Under the pieces are notes generated by a model. The model saw only the letters and a program-made list of their open reading frames with translations, did not search any database and had not been told where the DNA came from. From Hyunsoonleella aquatilis (lineage in GTDB: Bacteria > Bacteroidota > Bacteroidia > Flavobacteriales > Flavobacteriaceae): a DNA stretch of 64,000 nucleotides. How positions within the stretch are numbered: the first letter of the stretch is position 1; the number at the start of each line of letters is the position of its first letter. The stretch spans positions 62,001-126,000 of the forward strand of contig NZ_JACNMF010000002.1 in assembly GCF_014270105.1 (NCBI RefSeq), given 5' to 3'. Below, piece by piece: positions 36,486-44,948 of the stretch. The translations under genes were made by a program, and so were the position numbers.

Positions 36486-37946
36486 ATGAAAATATTAACA
36501 AATAAAATAAGTTTTCTTTTTCTTTCACTTGCCTTGATATTTACCGCATGTGAAACGGAGGAAACTCTTGAAATAACATCACCTGACCCTGCATTCGTAT
36601 TGCAGCAGCCAGGTATTAGCACAGTGTTCCTGAATTTTGGCACCCCCGATAATGCCGCATTAAGTATGGCATGGAACGACGAAGTAACAGGAAGTTCGTC
36701 CTATGACGTTGAAATGGCCTTAGATGCTGATTTTACTTCAATAGTAAACTTAGGAAATGTGAACTCCAATTCATTTTCAATTAGCGTCGCTGATCTGAAT
36801 GATGCCATTAGAAATGCTGGCGCAGCCAATTTTAGGGATATTGCAGTTTATTTTAGAGTAAATGCCGGGGGCACTTTAAGTAATTCAGTGCTTTATTTGG
36901 TGACTACCTATCCTACAGATGCTCCTATGATGTCAAATCCATCAAATAATGATGCATACGTTCTAGCTTTGGCCACTTCAGGGGAAACAGCAATGACTAT
37001 TAATTGGGAGGATGCTGTTTTATCTTCAACCTTAGGTATCGAAGTGATCTATACCATTGAAGCTGCCGCGGCCGGCACGGACTTTGCTGCCCCAGTTACC
37101 GTAGGAACTGTGACCAATGGCACAACTTTATCCGTTACACATTCTGATTTAAATGCTGTAGCCATTGGCTTGGGCCTTGCTCCTGATACTGCAGGAAATG
37201 CCGATATGAGAATCATTGCCAGAAATACCAACCAAAATGGAAACACTTTAGAACGCGTCAGCGATACCACTACGGTTTCAATTACTCCGTATAATGTATC
37301 CTTCCCATATTTATATATGGTAGGAGATGCCACTACTCCAGGATGGAGCAATGACAATAACAATACACCCATATTTAGAGATCAAGATGTACCCAACGGC
37401 TATTTCTTTACAGGATACTTTGGTGCAGGAGCTTTCAAATTATTAGAAGTAAAAGGACAGTGGCAACCACAATGGGGAACAAATGATGGCTCAACCTTGG
37501 CAGTTAATCCAGGTGGTGGATCAGACCCCGGAACGTTTAACGTGGGCGCTGCTGGTTATTACACCTATACCTTCACCACAGTTGGAGAGGGAGGAAGCTT
37601 TACAGTAGCCCCATACGATGCTTCAGGAGCGCCAACATATGGCACTATTGGCATAATCGGAGATGCCACACCAGGTGGATGGGGCTCTGACACTGATTTC
37701 ACTCAGGATCCGAACAACCCACATTTATGGTACCTAAATGGTGTTACATTAAATAATGGTGGACAAATGCTAATTAGAGCAAATGACGACTGGGCCGATG
37801 TTTGGAGATACACAGGCTCGTCTGAACTCTATGGCACCTCAGTGCTTGCAGGAGGTGGAGATAATATCCCCTTTAACGCACCTACAGGAACCTACGATGT
37901 TTGGTTCAACGATTTGGATGGCGCATACGTCATCATTCCTAACTAG
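36486..37946 (+). CDS. SusE/SusF-like starch-binding lipoprotein
   Basis: A 486-residue lipoprotein (LALIFTACETE). Two SusE-type immunoglobulin-like domains come first (LSMAWNDEVTGSSSYDVEM; MTINWEDAVLSSTLGIEVIY), then two starch-binding modules (YLYMVGDATTPGWSND with QWQPQWGTNDG; GIIGDATPGGWGSDTDFT), ending in YDVWFNDLDGAYVIIPN. The role is surface glucan binding alongside SusD. It is the last gene of susCDEF and is followed by a strong terminator. Confidence 0.88.
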   Translation: MKILTNKISFLFLSLALIFTACETEETLEITSPDPAFVLQQPGISTVFLNFGTPDNAALSMAWNDEVTGSSSYDVEMALDADFTSIVNLGNVNSNSFSISVADLNDAIRNAGAANFRDIAVYFRVNAGGTLSNSVLYLVTTYPTDAPMMSNPSNNDAYVLALATSGETAMTINWEDAVLSSTLGIEVIYTIEAAAAGTDFAAPVTVGTVTNGTTLSVTHSDLNAVAIGLGLAPDTAGNADMRIIARNTNQNGNTLERVSDTTTVSITPYNVSFPYLYMVGDATTPGWSNDNNNTPIFRDQDVPNGYFFTGYFGAGAFKLLEVKGQWQPQWGTNDGSTLAVNPGGGSDPGTFNVGAAGYYTYTFTTVGEGGSFTVAPYDASGAPTYGTIGIIGDATPGGWGSDTDFTQDPNNPHLWYLNGVTLNNGGQMLIRANDDWADVWRYTGSSELYGTSVLAGGGDNIPFNAPTGTYDVWFNDLDGAYVIIPN

Positions 37947-37974
37947 GAATAAAATTTAAAAGTGTTAAGTGACT

Positions 37975-38011
37975 AAAAAGGCTGTGCCAATTATATCGTA
38001 CAGCCTTTTTT
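37975..38011 (+). terminator. Terminator of susCDEF
   Basis: AAAAAGGCTGT (37975-37985) pairs with ACAGCCTTTTT (38000-38010), followed by a T-tract. It separates susCDEF from the secreted amylase gene, which therefore needs its own promoter or read-through. Confidence 0.88.
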
Positions 38012-38128
38012 GCCTAAAACTTGCACCATGTTTTCATTAAACATCGGGGTGCCTTAACATTTTACATACTATTTCGAAGTTAATAGATAGCTATAAGCTT
38101 CGACCTAGTCCACTATCACAAAAAAATA

Positions 38129-41038
38129 ATGCAAATGAAAAAAATTACATATATCCTGTTCTTTATATCAGCTTTTGTTTTGGCACAAAAACAAACGGTT
38201 ACGTACAGCGTTTCACCACTTCCCTTTGAAGAGGATGACTCAATAACGATTACCTTTCAAGGCAGCAGTATTAACGAAGCTACATGGGGCGTTACCGGCA
38301 ATGCACTTTACCTTTGGGCCTGGTCCTGGGACACAAATATCTCTAACCAGCAAGATTGCCCTACCAACGGCACATGGAACAATTCGAACGAAACCAATCG
38401 ACTCACCTACAATAGCGGTAGCGATACCTATACCATTACTTTCACCCCTACCTCTTTTTACGGAAGAACAGGCATTGGACGCATAGGATTTCTAATTAAA
38501 GCAAAGGATGGCACAGGAGATAAAAAATCTCAAGACTTAGATGAGGATGTGGGCACCCTTCAACTGACACTTACATCACCTACAGACGCAACAACCATTA
38601 TATCGTCAGGTGGAAATCTTAGTATTTCTGCTACCAACACCGGTGGCAACGCCAATTATGTGCTAAAGGCAAATGGTGCTACCATAAACACTCAGAACGG
38701 CATATCTTCCTATTCCTTTACGGATATGAATATTTTGGAAAACAAAAATTACGTTTTGGAAGCAACTATTGGAGGCACAACCAAATCGGCCGAATTTTCA
38801 GCCATTATTGACCCGGGCACCAACAATGCAACCATGCCGGAAGATTATGAAGATGGCATCAATTACGACGACTCAGACCCAACAACTGCAACATTGGTGT
38901 TAAATGCCCCGGGCAAGGATTTTGTATATGTTGCCGGAAGCTTCAACGGATGGGAACCCGAAATCTCGGATGCGATGAAATATGATACGACACGAAATAA
39001 ATTTTGGTTAACGCTTACAGGTTTGACTTCACAAAAAATTGAAACCTATCAATACTGGGTGGTGGATAAAACGCCGATTGCCAATTCCCCGGAAATGGTA
39101 AAGACGGCGGATCCTTTTTCTACTTTGGTATTATCCCCTTTTGATGACCCATTTATTCCTGCATCAACCTATCCGGGCTTACCAATGTATCCAACAGGGC
39201 AGGAACGCGAGGTTACCGTTTTACAAACGGACAAAACACCGTACAATTGGCAGGTCACAAATTTCGTAAAACCTAAAAAAGAAGATTTAGTGATTTATGA
39301 AGTATTGATTCGCGATTTTGATGCGGACCGAAATTATCAGGATTTGATTGATAAGATTGATTACTTCAAAGATTTAAATATCAATGCCATTGAACTGATG
39401 CCTGTTATGGAATTCGAGGGCAATGAGAGCTGGGGCTACAATACTTCGTTTCATATGGCTCTGGACAAGTTTTATGGCACCGAGGACATATTTAAAGAGT
39501 TTATAGACGTATGCCACCAAAACGGTATTGCCGTTATTTTGGACATCGCCTTAAACCATGCCTTTGGCCGCAATCCTATGGTACGCATGTGGATGAATGA
39601 TGCTGACAGAGACGGATGGGGCGAGCCAAGTTCTGATAACCCTTATTTTAATACATCTCCAAGGCATGCTTATAATGTGGGTTCGGATTTTAATCACTCC
39701 AATACTATCACAAAAGATTACACAAAACGTGTGGTAAAACATTGGATTGAAGAATTCAACATAGACGGTTTCCGTTGGGATTTGACCAAGGGATTTACAC
39801 AAAATTGTACTAGCGGAAATGAAAGTTGCACCAACAGCTATCAAGCAGATCGCGTAGCCGTTTTAAAAGAATATGCAGATTATTCCTGGAGTTTGGACGA
39901 AACCCACTATGTGATTTTCGAACATCTAGGAGGTGATACAGAAGAAAGCGAATGGGCCAATTACCGATTGGGAGATGCCATTCCAAAAGGCATTATGATG
40001 TGGGGAAAAATGACCGACCCCTATGCCCAATTGACTATGGGATATTCCAGTAGCTCCAACATTAGCCGTATGGGACATAAGGCCCGCACAGGTTATACAG
40101 CACCGCGTGTAGTAGGCTATGCCGAAAGTCATGATGAGGTAAGAACAATGGAAAAAAATTGGCGTTTTGGCAACAGCAGTGGAGGCTATGACACAAAGGA
40201 TATCAACACTGCTTTGTCTAGAATATCTGCTTTAGGTGCGGTTTCCTTAACCATTCCCGGACCAAAAATGATTTGGCATTTCGGAGAATTGGGCATGGAA
40301 AACTCTATATTTACGTGCTCCAATGGCACATTAAACCTACCAGATGATGCCCCTCCCGGAGGCGATGGCGGTACACCATCAGGCGATTGTAAATTAGATA
40401 CCAAACCACAACCACAATGGACCCAAGATTGGATTAACGATGTCAATAGAAGCCCTATATACGAAGCGTGGTCTAGAATCAATAATTTAAAAATTAACGA
40501 ACCTGTATTTGAGGGGGACTATAATATTTCCTCTGGAAACCTCCGTCCTCGGATAAGCATTTTCACCGGAAATGAAAATACTTCGGGTTCTGAATTAAAA
40601 AATGTGATCATTATCGCTAATTTTGAGTTGACTACTATGAATATCAATCCAAATTTCCCTTACGGGGGAACTTGGTATGATTTAATGGATACCTCAGGCT
40701 CACCAGCAACTATTGATGGCAGTACTACCTCAATCAGCCTAGCTCCGGGCGAATTCAAAATTTATGGGAATCAGTTATCAACACTTTCCTCAAATGATTT
40801 TGAAACAACACGCAACGTTACTTTGTATCCCAACCCTGCCCAAAACGAGTTTTCATTAAATGTTGATGTCGCAACAGTTTCCATTTATGACATACATGGT
40901 AAACTGGTAAAATCATTCGATGGCAATTTTAGAAGTGGATATAATTTTAATATTTACGATTTACCTAAAAGTATTTATGTTGTAAGGGCTAAAAACGATT
41001 TAGGAAATACGTTTACAACAAAACTTGCAAAGTTTTAA
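38129..41038 (+). CDS. T9SS-secreted modular GH13 alpha-amylase
   Basis: A 969-residue exported enzyme (signal ITYILFFISAFVLAQ). N-terminal beta modules (residues 20-240) precede a CBM48-like module (FVYVAGSFNGWEPEISD, near 270-340) and the GH13 barrel: VILDIALNHA (I), GFRWDLTKG (II), VIFEHLGG (III), YAESHDEVR (IV). A Ser/Gly/Pro-rich segment interrupts the C-terminal side. The last 80 residues (VTLYPNPAQNEFSL ... IYVVRAKND) are a type A T9SS sorting domain, so it is expected on the surface or outside the cell. Translation may start at 38129 or at the ATG 6 nt later, which gives the more usual MKK start. Confidence 0.93.
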   Translation: MQMKKITYILFFISAFVLAQKQTVTYSVSPLPFEEDDSITITFQGSSINEATWGVTGNALYLWAWSWDTNISNQQDCPTNGTWNNSNETNRLTYNSGSDTYTITFTPTSFYGRTGIGRIGFLIKAKDGTGDKKSQDLDEDVGTLQLTLTSPTDATTIISSGGNLSISATNTGGNANYVLKANGATINTQNGISSYSFTDMNILENKNYVLEATIGGTTKSAEFSAIIDPGTNNATMPEDYEDGINYDDSDPTTATLVLNAPGKDFVYVAGSFNGWEPEISDAMKYDTTRNKFWLTLTGLTSQKIETYQYWVVDKTPIANSPEMVKTADPFSTLVLSPFDDPFIPASTYPGLPMYPTGQEREVTVLQTDKTPYNWQVTNFVKPKKEDLVIYEVLIRDFDADRNYQDLIDKIDYFKDLNINAIELMPVMEFEGNESWGYNTSFHMALDKFYGTEDIFKEFIDVCHQNGIAVILDIALNHAFGRNPMVRMWMNDADRDGWGEPSSDNPYFNTSPRHAYNVGSDFNHSNTITKDYTKRVVKHWIEEFNIDGFRWDLTKGFTQNCTSGNESCTNSYQADRVAVLKEYADYSWSLDETHYVIFEHLGGDTEESEWANYRLGDAIPKGIMMWGKMTDPYAQLTMGYSSSSNISRMGHKARTGYTAPRVVGYAESHDEVRTMEKNWRFGNSSGGYDTKDINTALSRISALGAVSLTIPGPKMIWHFGELGMENSIFTCSNGTLNLPDDAPPGGDGGTPSGDCKLDTKPQPQWTQDWINDVNRSPIYEAWSRINNLKINEPVFEGDYNISSGNLRPRISIFTGNENTSGSELKNVIIIANFELTTMNINPNFPYGGTWYDLMDTSGSPATIDGSTTSISLAPGEFKIYGNQLSTLSSNDFETTRNVTLYPNPAQNEFSLNVDVATVSIYDIHGKLVKSFDGNFRSGYNFNIYDLPKSIYVVRAKNDLGNTFTTKLAKF

Positions 41039-41103
41039 AAGATAGTAAGTAACTAGCTTAATGAATTAATTAATAGCACTATAGTTTGTTTAGTTTAGTT
41101 TGG

Positions 41104-41160
41104 TTATTGGTTGAGCAACCGGTAACAGAAAAAGGTTTTCTTTCTAGAAGGCCTTTTTTG
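41104..41160 (+). terminator. Hairpin cluster after the secreted amylase gene
   Basis: A stem GTTA-tt-GGTTG / CAACC-gg-TAAC (about 41104-41127) is followed by AAAAAGG pairing with CCTTTTTT (about 41130-41159). The T-tract after the second stem makes it a likely terminator of the + strand gene. Confidence 0.55.
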
Positions 41161-41230
41161 TTTATCAAAGCGAAATACACTTTGAGACATAAGTCCTATC
41201 AAAAATATCATATGGATGAATAATCCAATC

Positions 41231-42136
41231 CTACTTTTTCACGGAACGAACCGTCTGAATGGTTTCTCCGGAGCCCAGTGTTTTTTCAAAAAACTCAAGC
41301 ACAGCATCCAATTCGTCATAAGGAATATGGTTGACTTCGTGCCCTCCTCCTATTACTTTATGTAGGTAGTACGATTGGTTCAACTGGTGCAATCTATTGG
41401 CAATACTTTCTGAGCCATTTAAAACCAAAAAACCTGAGTCATCCTCAGAACAATAGCGGTGCGGGGCTTCCCCAAAAGGCACCAATTTATCTTCAGTCCC
41501 ATGGAACAAAACAGCTGGAACGGCATTGTCCTCGGAAATATAGCTGGTATCCATGACAGCACCAGCCAATGCAAAAACACCGGCAAAGTTCACTTTGGCG
41601 TATGTTTTAACATCATCAAGCAAAAATCGTTTTAAATACACGGCATGCAATACCACCTCCGCTCCGGCGCTACTGCCTCCTGCAATTATTTTATCAATAT
41701 CAATCCGGAGTTTTTTCTTTCGGGCAACAATGTATTTGGTCGCGTCCAAAAAATCCATGGTGGCCTGACGGAATACTTCCTTTTTTAAAGACGCAGGGCA
41801 ATTGCATCCAAACCCGGTTTTAGAACCTTTTAGCAACAATCTATACGAAATCGACACCCCGATATATCCATTTTTTGTTAGATATTTCATAAAGCGGGTC
41901 TCGGTAGCGCCATCCCTTTCTCCTCCAGAAAAGCTCCCTCCATGCATCCAAATGACCACAGGTAAACTTTCTCCTTTTTTTAGGTGCTCGGGGGTGTAAA
42001 CATCCAATCTCAACTTCTTGGAATCCTTTTTAGCGTAGGTATAACTCCTTTTATTTTGAGAAACCCCTAAAAGGCTACAACCAAAAACAAAAAGTAAAAA
42101 TAAATTTCTCCTCAGATATATAGGCCAGTCGAACAT
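41231..42136 (-). CDS. Exported alpha/beta-hydrolase (carboxylesterase-like)
   Basis: A 301-residue exported hydrolase of the BD-FAE/hormone-sensitive lipase-like group. It has the oxyanion motif WMHGGSFSGG (about residues 63-72), the nucleophile elbow AGGSSAGAEV, an acidic DKLVPFG turn and a C-terminal GGGHEV with the catalytic His. A TTG at 42151 extends the frame, but the ATG at 42136 directly precedes a good signal (RRNLFLLFVFGCSLLGVSQ), so I prefer it. It is transcribed towards the amylase gene and is not part of the sus operons; the substrate is unknown. Confidence 0.82.
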   Translation of the reverse strand: MFDWPIYLRRNLFLLFVFGCSLLGVSQNKRSYTYAKKDSKKLRLDVYTPEHLKKGESLPVVIWMHGGSFSGGERDGATETRFMKYLTKNGYIGVSISYRLLLKGSKTGFGCNCPASLKKEVFRQATMDFLDATKYIVARKKKLRIDIDKIIAGGSSAGAEVVLHAVYLKRFLLDDVKTYAKVNFAGVFALAGAVMDTSYISEDNAVPAVLFHGTEDKLVPFGEAPHRYCSEDDSGFLVLNGSESIANRLHQLNQSYYLHKVIGGGHEVNHIPYDELDAVLEFFEKTLGSGETIQTVRSVKK

Positions 42137-42202
42137 GTTTTTTGTAGCCAAAAGTTGTACATTAGAGTGTACGGTTTTTAAAAAGACAAGATTTCTTGGG
42201 CA

Positions 42203-42240
42203 TAAAAAAAATGCGGCTCAAGTCTATTTTAAACCGCATT
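42203..42240 (-). terminator. Terminator of the initiator tRNA
   Basis: AATGCGG (42210-42216) pairs with CCGCATT (42234-42240); on the - strand the stem is followed by eight T residues. It lies 30 nt beyond the tRNA 3' end. Confidence 0.8.
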
Positions 42241-42270
42241 GTCTCTTATGTTTCCGTAGAATCTACTTTG

Positions 42271-42343
<73 letters not shown>

Positions 42344-42402
42344 ATATTGGACAGCAAATATACAACCCTTTTTAGATTTGGCAAGGCTTCAAACGAAAAA
42401 AA

Positions 42403-42585
42403 TTATTGCTCGATACTAGTGGCCTGAAAGTCTGTCAATTCCGCTTCGGAAAATTTTACAGTGAGTTGAATAGGGTTGCAACATACTTCACAATCCTCTA
42501 TATAGGATTGACTGGAGACGGATTCATCGATCAACATCGAAATGTTTTGCCAGCAATAAGGACAGGTAAAATAATGTTCTTTCAT
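42403..42585 (-). CDS. CPXCG-motif cysteine-rich small protein
   Basis: A 60-residue protein with a zinc-ribbon arrangement: CPYC (Cys8, Cys11) and CEVCC (Cys32, Cys35, Cys36), surrounding strands YFTCPYC and PIQLTVKFSE. It belongs to the small CPXCG cysteine-rich family of unknown function; zinc binding is inferred. It is separated from the LRR gene downstream by the LRR gene's terminator-proximal gap and from the tRNA by 59 nt. Confidence 0.82.
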   Translation of the reverse strand: MKEHYFTCPYCWQNISMLIDESVSSQSYIEDCEVCCNPIQLTVKFSEAELTDFQATSIEQ

Positions 42586-42590
42586 ATATA

Positions 42591-42626
42591 AACAAAAAAA
42601 GTAGGTGCAACTACTGCACCTACTTT
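42591..42626 (-). terminator. Terminator of the LRR gene
   Basis: AAAGTAGGTGCA (42598-42609) and TGCACCTACTTT (42615-42626) form a perfect 12-bp stem with a 5-nt loop; on the - strand it runs into TTTTTTTG. Confidence 0.9.
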
Positions 42627-42658
42627 GCCATTAACTTATTGATAAATAACTTTACTAA

Positions 42659-43483
42659 TTAATCTTTTTCAATGTCCATTGTGGCCGTAGCGCTTTGGGT
42701 ATTTAAACGCATCAAAGCTGGTGGATTCTTACCTGAAACACTGATATATTCTTGGTTCAGGTTGTTATCGCTAACCATAATGGTGTTAAGGTTTGTCAAA
42801 TTAATCAACTCCATTGGCAAATCACCAGTAAACTGGTTGCTTGACAGTAATAACTCTTCCAGGTCTTCCAATTGTGCAATCTCAACAGGAATTTCACCAT
42901 CCATTTTATTGTCCATAACGCTGAATTTTTTCAACTTGGTCAATGCAAAGATTTCGGTTGGAATATTTCCAGTTAAAAAATTACTACCCAATAACAACTC
43001 TTCTAAATTGGTCAAACCCATAATAGAAGAAGGAATATTTCCCGTTAGTTGGTTGCTATATAATTTTAAGGATTTTAAGTTTTTTAAGTTACCTAATTCA
43101 GAAGGAATATCGCCTTCAAATTTGTTCATAAACAATTCAAGAGCCTCAAGGTTTGTCAACTTGCTCAACTCTGATGGAATTGTTCCAGTTAAGCCATTAA
43201 AACCAAGATTTAAGGTTTTAAGATTTACCAAACTGGCAATTTCAGCAGGCAATTCACCTTTTAGGTTATTAAAAGGTAAGTTGATTTCGGTTACCGTACC
43301 GTTTTCAATTTTAACACCGCTCCATGTATCTATGGAGGCATTGATATCCCAAGTAGCATTCCATTGAGCGCCATTGGTACTGTTATAAAGGGCTAAGAGC
43401 GCCTCTTTTTCACTATTCGAAATATTCGCAAAAGCAGAAACTGCTACAAATAGACTAAGAATTGTTAGCTTTAAGGTTTTCAT
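42659..43483 (-). CDS. Exported leucine-rich repeat protein, plant-type LRR
   Basis: A 274-residue exported protein (signal LKLTILSLFVAVSAFA). After an LRR N-terminal cap (EKEALLALYNSTNGAQW, TWSGVKIENGTVTEI) come about seven 24-residue repeats of the form LxxLxLxxNxLTGxIPxELxxL, for example LNLGFNGLTGTIPSEL and LKLYSNQLTGNIPSSI. This matches the plant-specific LRR class. No T9SS sorting domain or membrane anchor is seen at the C-terminus. It probably binds protein or glycan. The longer frame to 43513 uses TTG; the ATG at 43483 starts the signal peptide. Confidence 0.88.
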   Translation of the reverse strand: MKTLKLTILSLFVAVSAFANISNSEKEALLALYNSTNGAQWNATWDINASIDTWSGVKIENGTVTEINLPFNNLKGELPAEIASLVNLKTLNLGFNGLTGTIPSELSKLTNLEALELFMNKFEGDIPSELGNLKNLKSLKLYSNQLTGNIPSSIMGLTNLEELLLGSNFLTGNIPTEIFALTKLKKFSVMDNKMDGEIPVEIAQLEDLEELLLSSNQFTGDLPMELINLTNLNTIMVSDNNLNQEYISVSGKNPPALMRLNTQSATATMDIEKD

Positions 43484-43586
43484 CTTTAGGTCGATTTTAG
43501 GACTAATACTCAACGAAATTAGCTATCATATAGATGAAAAACTATTTTATTCGACGAAATACATAAAATTTTAACATTTAATTTCT

Positions 43587-44948
43587 TCAAAAATCGACGT
43601 TCAGTAATTCTCCACTTATTCTCAAGACTTCCAACTCCGACACTTTAGCCTGATATTTAGCCTGGTTTCGATTGAGTTCTGCATTTATTAAATTAATCTG
43701 AGCTTGCCTAAATTCAATAGAATTGACCTGGCCTAGTTTAAATTTCTCTTGAGTTCTTTCAAAATTATTGGATGCTGTGATAATATTATCCTCCTGCATC
43801 CCCAAAACAGTGAGTTTGTTTTGATAGTCCTCCCAGGCGTTATTAAAATTCCGCTCAACGTCCATCAGAAGTTGCTCCTTTTGAAGTTCTTGTATTTCCA
43901 GATTGATTTTGGCATTCTTTGTTCTAGTAATAGAAGTACCGCCATCAAAAAGGTTCCACGTTAAGTTTACCCCACCCGAAACCCCACTGCTCGTACTTTG
44001 GAGTACGAACGCTATGGGATTGTTATTATTTGCAGTTTCGTTCCAACCATAAGACCCCTGTAACCCCACCGAAGGTAAAAATTGGGCTTTGCTAGCTTTT
44101 ACATCAAATTGACTGATACTGATATTTTTTTCGGCCCTTAATAAGTAAATGTTGTTCATCCGAGTTTTTGAAAGTAACTCTTCTTTGTCCAAATTAAGCA
44201 TAAAGCTGACATCCGTTTGCACATCAAACTCAATCGGCATTTTATTACCCAAAACTACCATTAAGTCTCGTTTTGCATTTCTCAATTGCTGTTTGGCATT
44301 AATCAGGTTGATGCTATCGTTGTTTATATCTACTTCGGCATTCAGCACATCCAACTTCGTGCTTTGACCATAGTCAAACTGATACGTCGCTCGGGTTAGT
44401 CTATCTTTAGAAATGGTTAAGGTCTGCTCCAAAATCCTAGTATTCTCTGAGGATTGCGCAACGGTGTAATATATTGAGAATAATTGTGCAATTGTAGTCT
44501 CCACGGTTTCCCGTGCGTCCAATTCGGACAACTGATATTCTTCCTTTAAGCGTTTGTAATTATACATTCTGCCCAACCCATCGAACAATACATAATTTAA
44601 ATTTAGGGAAGCATTATATCGCCTCGTCTCAGCTCCATTAGCTATACGAGGTGGTCTTTGAATAGCTGGGCCATCAGGGTTATCTGGATCGGGCTGAGGA
44701 GCCAATTGCCCTTCGGTATTTTGCCTATCAATAGTTGCCCCTGCATTTCCTGTAAGCGTTGGTAAGTAGCCTGAATTCAAAATATCGGCATTGTTCTCGG
44801 CCAATTCCGCTAGATTATTTGCGATTTTAATACCATAATTATGCTCCAATGCCAATTTCAGTGCATCTTCTGTACGCAATACTTGTTGGGCATTACCAAA
44901 CATTCCAAGGAAAACTAATGCTGAGTATAGTACTATTCTACTTTTCAT
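43587..44948 (-). CDS. TolC-family outer-membrane efflux protein
   Basis: A 453-residue outer-membrane channel (signal IVLYSALVFLGMFGNAQ). TolC hallmarks are the opening LRTEDALKLALEHNYGIKIA and long heptad helices with internal duplication (YQFDYGQSTKLDVLNAEVDI and FKLGQVNSIEFRQAQINLINA). It should form the exit duct for the RND pump encoded just upstream, whose 3' end overlaps this gene by 11 nt. Confidence 0.93.
   Translation of the reverse strand: MKSRIVLYSALVFLGMFGNAQQVLRTEDALKLALEHNYGIKIANNLAELAENNADILNSGYLPTLTGNAGATIDRQNTEGQLAPQPDPDNPDGPAIQRPPRIANGAETRRYNASLNLNYVLFDGLGRMYNYKRLKEEYQLSELDARETVETTIAQLFSIYYTVAQSSENTRILEQTLTISKDRLTRATYQFDYGQSTKLDVLNAEVDINNDSINLINAKQQLRNAKRDLMVVLGNKMPIEFDVQTDVSFMLNLDKEELLSKTRMNNIYLLRAEKNISISQFDVKASKAQFLPSVGLQGSYGWNETANNNNPIAFVLQSTSSGVSGGVNLTWNLFDGGTSITRTKNAKINLEIQELQKEQLLMDVERNFNNAWEDYQNKLTVLGMQEDNIITASNNFERTQEKFKLGQVNSIEFRQAQINLINAELNRNQAKYQAKVSELEVLRISGELLNVDF

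Noticed and set aside
38070-38103. Short inverted repeat CGAAG/CTTCG upstream of the secreted amylase
   Set aside because: Only 5-bp arms with a long loop; within chance for this composition.
42137-42151. TTG start extending the exported esterase by five residues
   Set aside because: The ATG at 42136 directly precedes the signal peptide; a TAnnTTTG-like box covers the TTG region.
42672-43367. Open frame of 231 codons on the + strand
   Set aside because: It is exactly antisense to the LRR gene. The 24-residue repeat structure of that gene keeps the opposite strand free of stops; the product looks like no protein family.
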